From Streptacidiphilus sp. P02-A3a (GTDB taxonomy: Bacteria; Actinomycetota; Actinomycetes; Streptomycetales; Streptomycetaceae): DNA of 64,000 nt. Numbering within the stretch: position 1 is the first letter of the stretch; every line of letters begins with the position of its first letter. The notes beneath the pieces were generated by a model. That model made no database searches, was not told the DNA's origin, and worked only from the letters and a program-made list of their open reading frames with translations. Shown piece by piece: positions 8,510-18,619 of the stretch. The stretch is taken from NCBI RefSeq assembly GCF_014084105.1, contig NZ_CP048289.1, forward strand, positions 691,922 to 755,921. Reading direction: 5' to 3'. A program made the position numbers and the translations under genes.

Positions 8510-9458
8510 GCCGCTGCTCCGGCCGGAGCGCACCCGGAGCATGCGGCCCGCGGTCGCCCTGGCGCTGGCGGAACTCGGCGACCGGCTCCCGGAACTGGTC
8601 GTGCTGACCGCCGACGGCCAGGCCCTGGCCACGGCCTTCGCCGCGCGGCACCCCGAGCGGTTCATCGACGTGGGCATCGCCGAGAGCAACCTGATGGGCG
8701 TGGCCGCCGGACTGGCCCGGACCGGCTACCGGGTCGTCGTCTGCGGGATGGCGCCGTTCCTGGTGCGCCGGGCGGCCGAGCAGCTGCGGATCGACATCTG
8801 CCGCCCCGGCCTGGACGTCACCGTCCTGGGCGTCGGCGGCGGCCTGGGCTACGGCACCCTGGGCGCCACGCACCACGTCCCGGAGGACCTGGGCGCGCTG
8901 TCCGTGATGCCCGGTACCCGGGTGTACTGCCCGGCGGACGCCCGGGAGGCCGACTGGGCGGTACGGGACGCGGTGCTCGGCGCCGGTCCCGGCTACGTCC
9001 GGCTCGGCGCGCGGGAGGACCGGCTGGTCCACCCGCCCGACGCGGTCTTCTCCACCGACGAGCCCCGTACCTTCGGCGGGCCGGCCGAGGCGGTGGTGGT
9101 CGCGGCCGGGGGCACCGTGGCCGAGGCCCTGGACGCCGCCGAGCTGGTCCGGGAGCGGGGCCCGCGGGTCCAGGTGCTCGGCCTGGCCACGGTCTCGCCC
9201 TTCCCCCGGGCGGCCCTGCTGCGCGCGGTCGCCGGGGCCTCGACCGTGGTCACGGTGGAGGAGCACTACGGCCTCGGGGGCCTGGCCAGCCGGGTCGCGG
9301 CCGCCCTGGCCGGACGCTGGCGGGGCTCCTTCCACGCGCTGGCCGTCGACGACCGGTCGGCCCCGGTGCTGGACCGGGCCGGGCTCTTCCGCTTCTACGG
9401 AATCGACTCAGCCGCGATCGCCCGCGTACTGACGGAATCGCACACGACTTCGGAGTGA
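8502..9458 (+). CDS. Transketolase C-terminal (pyrimidine-binding) subunit, 318 aa
   Basis: Carries the pyrimidine-binding and C-terminal domains of transketolase-like enzymes. The cofactor-activating Glu lies in IDVGIAESNLMGVAAGLA, followed by a GGGLGYGTLGATHH stretch and a C-terminal domain with VVTVEEHYGLGGLASR. It overlaps the N-terminal subunit gene by 8 bp and ends 4 bp before the glycosyltransferase-like gene. Needs its partner for activity. Deoxyxylulose-phosphate synthase-like or pyruvate dehydrogenase E1-like chemistry cannot be fully excluded. Confidence 0.9.
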   Translation: MTEPLLRPERTRSMRPAVALALAELGDRLPELVVLTADGQALATAFAARHPERFIDVGIAESNLMGVAAGLARTGYRVVVCGMAPFLVRRAAEQLRIDICRPGLDVTVLGVGGGLGYGTLGATHHVPEDLGALSVMPGTRVYCPADAREADWAVRDAVLGAGPGYVRLGAREDRLVHPPDAVFSTDEPRTFGGPAEAVVVAAGGTVAEALDAAELVRERGPRVQVLGLATVSPFPRAALLRAVAGASTVVTVEEHYGLGGLASRVAAALAGRWRGSFHALAVDDRSAPVLDRAGLFRFYGIDSAAIARVLTESHTTSE

Positions 9459-9462
9459 TCTG

Positions 9463-10722
9463 ATGCGTATCCTCCTCGGAGCCCAGAGCTGCGGCTTTGG
9501 GCCGATATCCAAACTCACCGCGGTCTCCCGCGCCCTGGACGGCCACTACCGCGTCTGCGCCGGGGCCACCGTCGCCGCGGACTTCGCCCAGCAGAACGCC
9601 GACGCCTTCGACGAGCTCATCGACACCGGAGCCGACGCGGGGGCACTGGACCGGGAGATCCAACTCGCCGACTGGGTGGTCTCGGTCATGGACGCGGACC
9701 TGGTGTTCCGCGCCGTCACCGCCGGACGCCCGGTGATGCTCGTGGACAGCCTGCTGGCCTTCTGGAAGCTGGACACCCCCGCCGAGCGGATCGCCGAACT
9801 GTGCGACCGCTCCCGCCGTACCGGTTTCGCCACCCTGGCCGAGGACCTGGCCGGGCTGTCACCGCACGAGCAGATCTACGCGGCGCACCTGCTCGCGGAC
9901 GTCTCGGCGGCGCAGAACTTCCCGGGCGCGGCCGAGCGGATCAGCCGGCTCTACGCGCTCGGCGCCACCCGGGTGCACCTGACCGGACCGATCGTGGACG
10001 AGCCGGCCCTGGCCGACGTCCCCCGGGAGGCCGACGACGCGGTCGACGTCATGATCAACATCGGCGGCTTCAAGAACTTCCTGCTCGACTACTCCCGCAA
10101 CAACGAGTACCTGCGCCTGGTCTCGCGCTGGGTCCCCGACCTGCTGTCCGACTGGCCGGGGTTCGACCGGATCTCGGTCTGCGGCGGCGGATACGCGGGC
10201 GACCGGGCGGCCCGGACGGTCATCGGGGGACGGGTCGCGGAGTTCCACTGCCTGCCGCAGCGCACCTTCATCCCGGCCGTGGCCTCCGCCCGCCACTACC
10301 TGCTCACCCCCGGGCTGACGGCCATCCACGAGTCGCTGCTGCTCGGCCACCTGCCGATGGCGCTGCCCGAGCAGCACTACGGACACATCACCAACCTCGA
10401 AGGACTGTCGGGAACCGTGCTCGAACGCCACGGCAGCCGCTTCGCCGGGCTCATCGAGGACTACCAGGTGCCCGCCGACGACTTCGACGGCACCGCCGCC
10501 ATCGTCCGCCACGTCGGACGTCTGCTGGAGGACGACACCGCCTACGCGCGGTTCCGGCGCGGCATGAACGAGCACCTGGAGGCCTTCACCGCCCTCGACG
10601 AGGCGACCCGGGCGGCCGGGGTCGCCGAACTGCGCGCGCTGCTGCACGGCCCGTCCTTCTCGTCGCTGCTCGGCGGGATCCTGCCCGCCCCGGCCGGCCA
10701 ACTGATCGGGGAGGTCCGGTGA
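9463..10722 (+). CDS. GT-B-fold glycosyltransferase-like protein, 419 aa
   Basis: Begins MRILLGAQSCGFGPISKL, a GT-B/MurG-like glycine-rich N-terminus. The C-terminal half has a FHCLPQRTFIPAVASA..LLTPGLTAIHESLLLG arrangement, as in glycosyltransferases that bind the nucleotide donor between two Rossmann domains. No secretion signal. It sits between the transketolase and an APH-like kinase and shares a GTGA overlap with the latter. In this cluster it could join a sugar-like core to a nucleobase or attach a sugar. I cannot name the donor, and a non-transferase GT-B relative is possible. Confidence 0.65.
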   Translation: MRILLGAQSCGFGPISKLTAVSRALDGHYRVCAGATVAADFAQQNADAFDELIDTGADAGALDREIQLADWVVSVMDADLVFRAVTAGRPVMLVDSLLAFWKLDTPAERIAELCDRSRRTGFATLAEDLAGLSPHEQIYAAHLLADVSAAQNFPGAAERISRLYALGATRVHLTGPIVDEPALADVPREADDAVDVMINIGGFKNFLLDYSRNNEYLRLVSRWVPDLLSDWPGFDRISVCGGGYAGDRAARTVIGGRVAEFHCLPQRTFIPAVASARHYLLTPGLTAIHESLLLGHLPMALPEQHYGHITNLEGLSGTVLERHGSRFAGLIEDYQVPADDFDGTAAIVRHVGRLLEDDTAYARFRRGMNEHLEAFTALDEATRAAGVAELRALLHGPSFSSLLGGILPAPAGQLIGEVR

Positions 10723-11675
10723 GCACCCTGCTCCGGGACGACTGCCTGGCGCGGACCAGCGAGGCACTGATCGACCTGCACCGCCGCCTCGACGGCGCCA
10801 CCGCGGCCGAGATCAGCTTCCGCACCTGGACTCCGCGCAGCGAACGCAAGCAGCGCCAGCGGCTGTTCGTGGAGACCACCGTCCACGGCGAGGCCCGCTA
10901 CGTGGCCAAGGTCCCGCTGGACCCGGACGACGCCATGGTCGACCGCGAGTGGTCGATCCTGACCGGACTCGACGGGCTCGACCTGCCGCGCCCGCGTCCG
11001 GTCGGCCGCCTCGGCCGCGGCTTCGTGATGAGCTACGTGCCGTTCAGCGACTTCCCGGCGTTCATGGCCGCCTCCGCCCCGGACGAGTGGCCCGACCTGC
11101 TGTGCGCGGGGGTGGAACTCGCCGCCCGGCTGCACCGGCAGGGACCCAGGCCGACCGGGGTCACCCCCCGGGCCGTGGCCGCGACCTACCTGCCGGACCG
11201 GCTCGGCCTGCCGCAGGCCACGCTGGACTGGCTGGACCGGGCCGACATCGCCCCCACGCACGGCGACCTCGGCCCCTGGAACCTGCGGGTGGACCAGCAC
11301 GGCCGGCTCGCGCTGATCGACTGGGAGGACTACCGCCCGATCGGCCTGCCCGCGCTGGACGTCCTCAACCTGGTGATCACCGCGGCCCTGATCGCCTTCC
11401 CCGACTACCCGGAACGCGGCTTCGACTGGCTCTACGACCAGGTCTTCCACGAGCGGAACCCGTTCCGTACCGCCGCCGACCGGGCGCTGAACCGGTACGC
11501 GCTGCTCACCGGGCAGGACGTGGAGGCCGTCGTGGGGCTGACCCCGGTGCTGTGCCACTGGATGATCCGCCGCATCGCCGACCAGGGACGGCCGACCGGC
11601 CACCTGTTCTTCGGCCCGTTCACCGAGCGCTTCGAGGCCGAGACCCCGCGCTGGTCGGGCGGCGGCCGTGGCTGA
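10719..11675 (+). CDS. APH/choline-kinase-fold phosphotransferase, 318 aa
   Basis: Aminoglycoside phosphotransferase fold: catalytic loop HGDLGPWN (Brenner motif) and the metal-binding IDWEDYRPIG, preceded by an N-lobe with VAKVPLDPDD (likely ATP-binding Lys). The GTG start at 10719 overlaps the previous stop (GTGA), and its own stop overlaps the next GTG region. It may phosphorylate a biosynthetic intermediate, such as a sugar hydroxyl before base attachment, or inactivate the product for self-resistance. The sequence does not decide between these. Confidence 0.85.
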   Translation: MSTLLRDDCLARTSEALIDLHRRLDGATAAEISFRTWTPRSERKQRQRLFVETTVHGEARYVAKVPLDPDDAMVDREWSILTGLDGLDLPRPRPVGRLGRGFVMSYVPFSDFPAFMAASAPDEWPDLLCAGVELAARLHRQGPRPTGVTPRAVAATYLPDRLGLPQATLDWLDRADIAPTHGDLGPWNLRVDQHGRLALIDWEDYRPIGLPALDVLNLVITAALIAFPDYPERGFDWLYDQVFHERNPFRTAADRALNRYALLTGQDVEAVVGLTPVLCHWMIRRIADQGRPTGHLFFGPFTERFEAETPRWSGGGRG

Positions 11676-13119
11676 GCCGGAGCGGGAGCCACTGGACGCC
11701 GTGGTCATCGGGGCCGGTCCGGCCGGGCTGTTCGCCGCCTGGAGCCTGGCCACCGGCGGCGCCCGGGTGGCGCTGCTGGAGGCCGGCGGCGACATGCGGC
11801 AGAGCCTGTGCCCCAAGGTGTCCGTGCGGATGCGGGGCCGTACCGTCCGCGCCGCCGAGAAGTTCCGGCTCCAGTGCAACCGCTGCGACTGCCTGACCGG
11901 CCTGGGCGGGGCGGCCTTCCACTTCGACACCAACCTCGGCTACGTCAGCGGCCTGTCCCAGTCGAAGATCGAGAACGACGGCCGCGGCGGCTTCCGGACC
12001 TACAGCGGCCTGGAACGGACGCTCGGGGACTTCGGCCGCGCGGCGGCCTCGGTCCAGGAGGTCTACCGGCTGATGTACCGCTTCGGGCTACAGCCGCCCC
12101 GGGCCGCCGAGCACCACGCGGCCGGTTGCGGCACGGTACCGGCCAACGCCGTACCGTCCAGCTTCGCGCTCGCCGACGACGCGCTGTCGCAGGCGGTCAC
12201 CGTGGACGACGCCCTGGGCATGGTCGACGGCCTGCTCGACGACGCGCTCGGGCACGGCCTGCGGCTGCACCTGCGCACCAGGGCCGAGTCCGTCTCCCGC
12301 CTGGACGACGGCGGGTGGCTGGTCCGCACGGCCGACGCGGAGTTCCGGGCCAGGAACGTGGTGGTGGCCGTCGGCAAACTCGGCCTCGGCTGGGTCCGCG
12401 GCCTGCTCGACCAGAACGCGGTGGCGTACCGGCCCAGCGGCCGGGTCGACGTCGGGGTCAGGCTGGAGACCACCAGGGAACTGGCCGCCCCGCTGACCGC
12501 CTCCTGCCAGAACCCGAAGTTCACCTTCCTGAACGAGGGCGGGGAGGCGGTCCGCACCTTCTGCGTCTGCGAGGGCGGCCGGATCATGCAGTACGCCTTC
12601 CAGGACACCGTGGTCCTGGATGGACAGCACTGCCTGACCACGCCCACCGAGCGCACCAACTTCGGCATCGTGACCTCGGTCGAGGTGCCGCCGGGCGGCG
12701 ACGGGACCCAGCACGCGCTGGACTTCGGACGCCGCGCCACGACCGCGGGCCGGGGGCTGCCGGTGGTGCAGCCGCTGATCGAACTGCTCGGCCGCGGCAG
12801 CTGCGCCGACCGGCCGGGGACCAGCCTGGTGCGGGTCTGCTGGACCGACCTGAACCCGGTGCTCGGGCCGCGGCGCGTGGCCGACATCGCGGCGATGGTC
12901 GACCGCTTGGAAGAGGTCGCCCCGGGCCTGGTCGGACCGCGGACGGTGGTGGCCGCCCCGGTGGTGGAGCGGCTGTTCCCGGCCATCGAACTCTCCGGGG
13001 ACATGGAGAGCAGCGCCCCCGGCCTCTACTTCGTCGGCGACTGCTCCTCGAAGATCATCGGCGTCACCTACGGCGCCTCCACCGGGCTCGCGGCCGCCGC
13101 CGCCGTGCTGCGCGGCTGA
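11668..13119 (+). CDS. FAD-dependent dehydrogenase/oxidoreductase, 483 aa
   Basis: N-terminal FAD-binding Rossmann motif GAGPAGLFAAWSLA, a second nucleotide-contact region NVVVAVGKLGLGWV, and a C-terminal GLYFVGDCSSKIIGVTYGAS typical of FAD enzymes (G-D motif). Cysteines in LCPKVSVRM and CNRCDCLTGLGG recall the uncharacterised FAD-dependent dehydrogenase family (COG2509-like). It is translationally coupled to the kinase gene and lies 14 bp before the NRPS gene. A role in oxidising or desaturating the carrier-bound or sugar-like intermediate is an inference. Confidence 0.85.
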   Translation: MAEPEREPLDAVVIGAGPAGLFAAWSLATGGARVALLEAGGDMRQSLCPKVSVRMRGRTVRAAEKFRLQCNRCDCLTGLGGAAFHFDTNLGYVSGLSQSKIENDGRGGFRTYSGLERTLGDFGRAAASVQEVYRLMYRFGLQPPRAAEHHAAGCGTVPANAVPSSFALADDALSQAVTVDDALGMVDGLLDDALGHGLRLHLRTRAESVSRLDDGGWLVRTADAEFRARNVVVAVGKLGLGWVRGLLDQNAVAYRPSGRVDVGVRLETTRELAAPLTASCQNPKFTFLNEGGEAVRTFCVCEGGRIMQYAFQDTVVLDGQHCLTTPTERTNFGIVTSVEVPPGGDGTQHALDFGRRATTAGRGLPVVQPLIELLGRGSCADRPGTSLVRVCWTDLNPVLGPRRVADIAAMVDRLEEVAPGLVGPRTVVAAPVVERLFPAIELSGDMESSAPGLYFVGDCSSKIIGVTYGASTGLAAAAAVLRG

Positions 13120-13133
13120 CCGGAAGGGAACCC

Positions 13134-15590
13134 ATGTTCACCAGGCCACAACGCCCCGCTGTACCAGGGCCGACCGCCGACCGGCGCCGGGCCTGGCAGC
13201 TCGACGGCTGGACCGCGCTGCGCCTCGGCGCGCCGGGCCTCCCCGCCGGTCGGCACCTGTCCGCCGCCCTGGCCCTGCTCTCCGAACGGTACGCCCTGCC
13301 GCTCCAGGTGGACGCGGCGCCCGGGTGCGGTTCGCCGCGGGCCGCCCAGCGGTACCTGGCCGCCGCGGGGGCGGCCGCCGACTGGCCGGAGCTGGTCGCC
13401 GCCACCGGCGCCGACGAGCCCGGCCCGGCCGTACCGGCGCCCGGCGCTCCCGTCCCGGTGTGCGTCCGGGTCGCGGCCGAACCCGGCCCGAGCACCGGCG
13501 CGGACCTCGTCTGGGCCGCCACCGAGCAAGGACTGGAGGCAAGTTGGGACCCGTCGGTGTTCCCCGAGGAGACCGTGCTGGCGATGGCCGGACACCTGGA
13601 GCGGCTCGCCGAGCAGCTCGTCCGCCCGGACCCGCCGCCGCTGTCCGAGCTCTCCGTGCTCACCCCCGGCGAGCTGGCGCTGAACGGCGGCACCCCGGAC
13701 CGGCTGCCGCAGTACCCGCCGATCACCCTGCACCAGCTGTTCCAGCTCCAGGCCTGGCGGACCCCGCACGGCTGCGCGCTGGCCATGGGCGAGGACCGGC
13801 TCAGCTACCGCGAGCTCGACGAGGCGTCCAACCTGGCCGCCCACCGCCTGATCGCGGCCGGGACCAGCGCCGGTGACGTGGTCGCGGTCGGCGGCGAGCG
13901 CTGCCTGGGGCTGTTCGTCTCGCTGCTGGCGGTGCTGAAGGCCGGCTGCGTCTTCGTCCACCTCGACCCGGCCTACCCGGTGCCCAGGCTGCGGCAGTTC
14001 GTCGAGGTGAGCAGCCCGCGCCTGGTCATGAGCGGGCCCGGCGCCCGCGAACTGGGCACCGGACTGCCGGAACTCGCCTTCCCGGCCGTGCCGGACCCGG
14101 CCGAACCCGGCCGCCGGGACGCCCCGGACGTCGTGGTCGGCGCCGAGAGCCCCGCGTACATCCTGTTCACCTCCGGCTCCACCGGCACACCCAAGGGCGT
14201 GCTGCGGCCGCACCGGCTGCACACCACCCGGATCTTCCTCGAACAGTCCATGTACGCGGTCGGCCCCGACGACCGGCACCTGCTCAAACTCCCGATCAGC
14301 TCAAGGGAGTTCCTGTGGCCGCTGGCGACCGGCGGCACGGCGGTGATCGCCGAGCCGGACGGCGAACGCGACGACCAGTACCTGGTCGACCTGCTCCAGC
14401 GCGAACGGATCTCGGTGCTGAGCTGCGTGCCCTCGATGCTGCGGGTGCTGGCGGCCAACCCCGGCTTCGCCCGGTGCCCGGCCCTGCGGCACGTGTTCGT
14501 CGGCGGCGAGGCCCTGCACCGGGACCTGGAGGACCAGGTCCGCGCGATGGGCTACCAGGTGCACAACACCTTCACCCTGACCGAGGCCGACTACGTGGCC
14601 CACCGCAAGGACGGACTGGACGAACGCGCCGAGGACGCCTCGGTCATCGGGCACCCGCTCGACATGCGGGTCTACCTCTGCGACGAGCGGGGGCGGCGGG
14701 TGCCGCCCGGGCTGACCGGCGAGGTCTGGGTCGGCGGCCCCGGGGTGGCGACCGGCTACTACCGGGACCCGGAGCGCACCGCCGAGCGCTTCGTCGCCAA
14801 CCCCTTCGGCGACCCGCGGACCCCGCTGCTGTTCCGCACCGGCGACCTCGCCCGGCACCGCGCCGACGGTTCGCTGGAGTACCGGGGCCGCAAGGACCTC
14901 CAGGTCAAGGTGCGCGGCCAGCGGGTCGAACCCACGGAGGTCGAGTACTGGCTCCGGGAGCACCCCGGCGTCCGCGACGCCGCCGTGGTCGGCTACCCCG
15001 ACCCGGAACAGGGGGCGTTCCTGGTCGCCTTCGTCGTGGCCGAGGAGCGGGCCCCGGCGGAGCGGGAGCTGCGCGCGTTCCTGTCCGGCCGGATCCCGGC
15101 CTGGATGCTCCCGCGCCACATCGCCTGGGTCCCCCGGCTGCCGCAGCTGCACAGCGGCAAGCTCGACCGCGCCTCGCTCCGGCTCCCCGGACGCGTCCGG
15201 CCGGAGGGCCTGCCCGCGCCGAGCCGGGCGCGGACCCCGGACCAGCGGCGGTTGCTCGCGGTCTGGCGCACCATCCTGCAACTGGACGACATCGGCGTCG
15301 ACGACGCCTTCACCGCGCTGGGCGGCGACTCGCTGCGGATGCTGCTGCTGCGGGCCGCGATCCAGGACGAGTTCGGCACCCGGCTCGACCTGGCGGACCT
15401 GTTCGGCGCCCCGACCGTGCTGGCCCAGGAGCGGCTGCTGCCGGGCGGCCCACCCGCCACCACCACCGTCACCGCCGCCGCCGTACCGCGGCGGACCGGG
15501 GCCGCCGCGGCCGCCGACGAGCGCGCGCGGCGCCGGGCGCTGCGCGAGGCCCAGCCGAACGCCTCAGCCGAGAGGAGCGAGCGTCGATGA
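13134..15590 (+). CDS. NRPS module: vestigial C remnant, adenylation and thiolation domains (818 aa)
   Basis: Residues 1 to about 180 resemble only the tail of a condensation domain plus the C-A linker (LSVLTPGEL). The A domain follows: A3 [12 protein letters not shown] near 345, A7 FRTGDLAR near 566, A8 [20 protein letters not shown] near 584, and A10 HSGKLDRAS with its Lys near 675. The T domain has LGGDSL near 729. The A4 region reads [13 protein letters not shown], about four residues shorter than the usual stretch, so the position that normally holds the amino-group-binding Asp is not obvious. It probably loads the starter amino acid (or another acid) for the following PKS. ATG 13134 follows GGAAGGGAA. 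The stop overlaps the PKS start. Confidence 0.9.
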   Translation: MFTRPQRPAVPGPTADRRRAWQLDGWTALRLGAPGLPAGRHLSAALALLSERYALPLQVDAAPGCGSPRAAQRYLAAAGAAADWPELVAATGADEPGPAVPAPGAPVPVCVRVAAEPGPSTGADLVWAATEQGLEASWDPSVFPEETVLAMAGHLERLAEQLVRPDPPPLSELSVLTPGELALNGGTPDRLPQYPPITLHQLFQLQAWRTPHGCALAMGEDRLSYRELDEASNLAAHRLIAAGTSAGDVVAVGGERCLGLFVSLLAVLKAGCVFVHLDPAYPVPRLRQFVEVSSPRLVMSGPGARELGTGLPELAFPAVPDPAEPGRRDAPDVVVGAESPAYILFTSGSTGTPKGVLRPHRLHTTRIFLEQSMYAVGPDDRHLLKLPISSREFLWPLATGGTAVIAEPDGERDDQYLVDLLQRERISVLSCVPSMLRVLAANPGFARCPALRHVFVGGEALHRDLEDQVRAMGYQVHNTFTLTEADYVAHRKDGLDERAEDASVIGHPLDMRVYLCDERGRRVPPGLTGEVWVGGPGVATGYYRDPERTAERFVANPFGDPRTPLLFRTGDLARHRADGSLEYRGRKDLQVKVRGQRVEPTEVEYWLREHPGVRDAAVVGYPDPEQGAFLVAFVVAEERAPAERELRAFLSGRIPAWMLPRHIAWVPRLPQLHSGKLDRASLRLPGRVRPEGLPAPSRARTPDQRRLLAVWRTILQLDDIGVDDAFTALGGDSLRMLLLRAAIQDEFGTRLDLADLFGAPTVLAQERLLPGGPPATTTVTAAAVPRRTGAAAAADERARRRALREAQPNASAERSERR

Positions 15591-18500
15591 CAGGCATCGC
15601 CGTCATCGGGATGTCGGGCCGCCTGCCGGGCGCGGCCGATCTCGACGAGTTCTGGCAGAACCTGCTCGCCGGACGGGACCGGATCACCCGTACCCCCGTC
15701 GGCGGGCTCCGTGGCACGGTCGCCGACGACCTGCTCGACGACGCCCGGTGGATCGGCGCCTCCGGCCGGATACCCGCGCCCTACGACTTCGATCCGGCGT
15801 TCTTCGGCATGTCCCCGAAGGAGGCCCTGACCACCGACCCGCAGCACCGGCTGCTGCTGACCACGGTGCACCGGGCGCTGGAGCACGCGGGGGTCGTCCC
15901 CGGCGCGGGCCCGGCCCGGGTGGGGGTGTTCGCCGGGGTCGGCCGGAACCGGCACGAGGACCTGGTGCGGACGGTGCTCGCGGACCGCGGTGAGGCCGTC
16001 AACGAACTGGCCCTGGAGATGGGCAACGAGAAGGACCACAGCACCACCAAGGTCGCCTACCGGCTCGGCCTCACCGGCCCCGCCGTCACCGTGCAGTCGG
16101 CCTGCTCGACCGGACTGGTCGCGCTGCACCAGGCGAGCCAGAGCCTGTACGCCCAGGAGTGCGACATCGCCGTCGCGGGCGCCGCCGCGCTGCGGGTCCC
16201 CGACTCCCACGGCTACCTGTACCTGGAGGGCGGCATCGGCTCCGCGGACGGCGTCTGCCGCCCCTTCTCGGCCCGGGCCGGTGGCGCGGTGGCCGGTGAC
16301 GGGGTCGTCGCCGTCGTGCTGAAGCGGCTGGAGGACGCGCTGGCGGACCGGGACCACGTGCTCGCGGTGGTCCGCGGGTCCGCGGTCAACAACGACGGCG
16401 CCAAGAGCGGATACGCCTCCGTCAGCGCCCGGGCCCAGGAACTGGTCATCCGCGACGCGCTGCTGTTCTCGGAGACCGATCCGGACACCGTGGGCTCGGT
16501 CGAGACCCACGGCTCCGGCACCCCGCTCGGCGACGCCACCGAGTGGTCCGCCCTCGCCCGGGTCTACGGCGCGGCCCGGCAGACCTGGGTGGGCGCGGTC
16601 AAGTCCGGCATCGGCCACCTGCGCGAGGCGTCCGGGCTGGCGGGACTCGTCAGGGCGGTGCTCAGCGTCCAGCACGGGCTGGTACCGCCGACCATCAACG
16701 TCGGCCTCCCGGCCGAGTTCGTGACCCAGGAGAGCACCGGGCTCACCCTGCCCCGGGCGGCGCTGGCCTGGTCGGAGCCGGGCCCGCGCCGCGCCGCCGT
16801 CAGCGCCTTCGGGCTCGGCGGCACCAACGCCCATGTGATCGTCGAGGAGCCGCCGACGCGTCCGGCCGCCGAGGCGCCCCCGGGCCCCGCCCTGGTGCTG
16901 CTCTCCGCGCACACCCCGGACGCGCTGCGACGCACCGCCGACGCCTGGGAGTCCGCGATCACCACCGGCCGGGTGACCCCGGCCGAGGCGGCCGAGGTCT
17001 CCCGGTCCGGACGCCGCCACTACCGCCACCGGCGCTTCGCCGTCGGCACCGACCCGGCCGCGCTCGCCGCCCGACTGGGCGGCGCGCACCCGGCACCGGC
17101 GGCCGAACCGGTCGGCGCCCCGGGCGTCTGCTTCGTCTTCCCCGGCGTCGGCGACCAGTACCCGGGCATGGGGGCCGGGCTGCACCACGCGCTGCCCGGA
17201 TACACCGAACTCCTGCGCGGCTACCTCGACGACTGCGGTGAGCAGATCGGCCGGGACCTGCACGGCCTGCTCGGGTCCGGCACCGCCGCGCCGACCGGCA
17301 CCGCCGCTGCGACCGGCCCCCGGACCGGCACCGTCTTCAACCTGCGCCGCCTGGTCGAGGCGGGCCGGGGCGCCCCCGCCGACGAGGTCTTCGACCCGGT
17401 CGCCTCGCACGCCGTGCTCTTCTCGCTGCAACTGGCCCTGGCCAGGTCCCTGCAGGCGCTGGGCGTGCGGCCGACCGCCGTCACCGGCCACAGCCTGGGG
17501 GAGCTCGCCGCCGCCACCCTGGCCGGGGTCTTCACCGAGCACGACGCCCTGCGGATCGTGGTCCAGCGGGCCCGGGCCGTCGCCCGGCAGCCCGAGGGCG
17601 CGATGCTCGCGGTCAGCCTGTCCCGCGCCCAGGCCGAGGAGCTGACCGGCCCCGGCGTCTGGCTGGCGGCGGTCAACTCCCCCCGCAGCTGCGTGCTGGC
17701 GGGGGAACGCGAAGCGGTGCTCGCGGTCGTGGACCAGCTCAACCGGCGCGGACTCCAGGGCCGACTGCTCCCCGTGCGGCATGCCTTCCACACACCGCTG
17801 CTGGCCGCCGCGGGCGAGGAGCTGCGGGGCGTGCTGGAACCGCTGCGGCTGTCGGCCCCGACCATCCCGATCGCCGCCAACACCACCGGCGCCTGGGCCC
17901 GGACCGAACTCCAGGACCCGGACTACTGGTACCGCCAGCTCACCTCACCGGTGCTCTTCGGCGAGGCCCTGGCCACCGCCGCCAAGGACTGCGACGTGCT
18001 GCTGGAGATCGGCCCCGGGCAGCTGCGGACCCTCGCGGCCCAGGCCCGCACCGGCGGCCCGGACTGCGCCGTGGTGCCGACCATGCGCCGGGAGTACCAG
18101 AACGAGCCCGACGCCGAGGTCCTGCTGCGCGCCCTGGGACAGCTGTGGCAGCACGGCTGCGCTCTGGACTGGGACCGGCTGCGCGGCGGGGCCCGCCCGG
18201 CGCGGACCGTACTGCCGCCGACCGCCCTGGACGAGCGGTACCTGTTCGTCGCGGAGGGGAGCGGCGACCTGCTCGCCCCCCGGCCCGCCACCACCGCGCC
18301 GGTAGCGCCGGTCGCCCCGGCCGCCCCGGTCGTGGCCGCCGTCGCGGCGCCGACCGGGCCCGTCGCCGGGACGCGACTGGAGGGTGTGGCGGCGGTCCTG
18401 GCCGAGCTGTGGGAGGAGATCCTCGGCGTCGAGGCCCCGACCGCCGAGGACGACTTCTTCGACCTCGGCGGCGACTCGCTGATGAGCGTCCAACTCATCT

Positions 18501-18619
18501 TCGGCATCGAGGAACGGCTGGGGTTCCACATCCCGGCGATCGCGGTCTTCCAGGAGTCCGGGCTCGGCCGGATGGCCGCACACATCGACACATGGCACAC
18601 CACTGGAGGCAGCGAATGA
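15587..18619 (+). CDS. Type I PKS module KS-AT-ACP, 1010 aa
   Basis: KS (residues 1 to about 425) with the Cys-His-His triad in VQSACSTGL (about 172), ETHGSGTPLGD (about 306) and SGIGHLREASG (about 343); these motifs differ from the usual DTACSSSL and EAHGTGT. AT has GHSLGELAA (about 635) and HAFHTP (about 731), the pattern seen in malonyl-type ATs, though an ACP-linked extender remains possible given the neighbouring genes. ACP has LGGDSLMSVQ (about 960). There are no KR, DH, ER or TE domains, so reduction and release must come from separate enzymes. Coupled by ATGA overlaps on both sides. Confidence 0.95.
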   Translation: MTGIAVIGMSGRLPGAADLDEFWQNLLAGRDRITRTPVGGLRGTVADDLLDDARWIGASGRIPAPYDFDPAFFGMSPKEALTTDPQHRLLLTTVHRALEHAGVVPGAGPARVGVFAGVGRNRHEDLVRTVLADRGEAVNELALEMGNEKDHSTTKVAYRLGLTGPAVTVQSACSTGLVALHQASQSLYAQECDIAVAGAAALRVPDSHGYLYLEGGIGSADGVCRPFSARAGGAVAGDGVVAVVLKRLEDALADRDHVLAVVRGSAVNNDGAKSGYASVSARAQELVIRDALLFSETDPDTVGSVETHGSGTPLGDATEWSALARVYGAARQTWVGAVKSGIGHLREASGLAGLVRAVLSVQHGLVPPTINVGLPAEFVTQESTGLTLPRAALAWSEPGPRRAAVSAFGLGGTNAHVIVEEPPTRPAAEAPPGPALVLLSAHTPDALRRTADAWESAITTGRVTPAEAAEVSRSGRRHYRHRRFAVGTDPAALAARLGGAHPAPAAEPVGAPGVCFVFPGVGDQYPGMGAGLHHALPGYTELLRGYLDDCGEQIGRDLHGLLGSGTAAPTGTAAATGPRTGTVFNLRRLVEAGRGAPADEVFDPVASHAVLFSLQLALARSLQALGVRPTAVTGHSLGELAAATLAGVFTEHDALRIVVQRARAVARQPEGAMLAVSLSRAQAEELTGPGVWLAAVNSPRSCVLAGEREAVLAVVDQLNRRGLQGRLLPVRHAFHTPLLAAAGEELRGVLEPLRLSAPTIPIAANTTGAWARTELQDPDYWYRQLTSPVLFGEALATAAKDCDVLLEIGPGQLRTLAAQARTGGPDCAVVPTMRREYQNEPDAEVLLRALGQLWQHGCALDWDRLRGGARPARTVLPPTALDERYLFVAEGSGDLLAPRPATTAPVAPVAPAAPVVAAVAAPTGPVAGTRLEGVAAVLAELWEEILGVEAPTAEDDFFDLGGDSLMSVQLIFGIEERLGFHIPAIAVFQESGLGRMAAHIDTWHTTGGSE

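Noticed and set aside
11808..13133. N-terminal extension of the NRPS frame to 11808
   Set aside because: The extension is Arg/Pro/Gly-rich noise over the FAD gene. ATG 13134 has a ribosome-binding site and starts real homology.
14315..15586. N-terminal extension of the PKS frame
   Set aside because: It overlaps the NRPS gene and has shadow composition. The KS starts at [12 protein letters not shown] at 15587.
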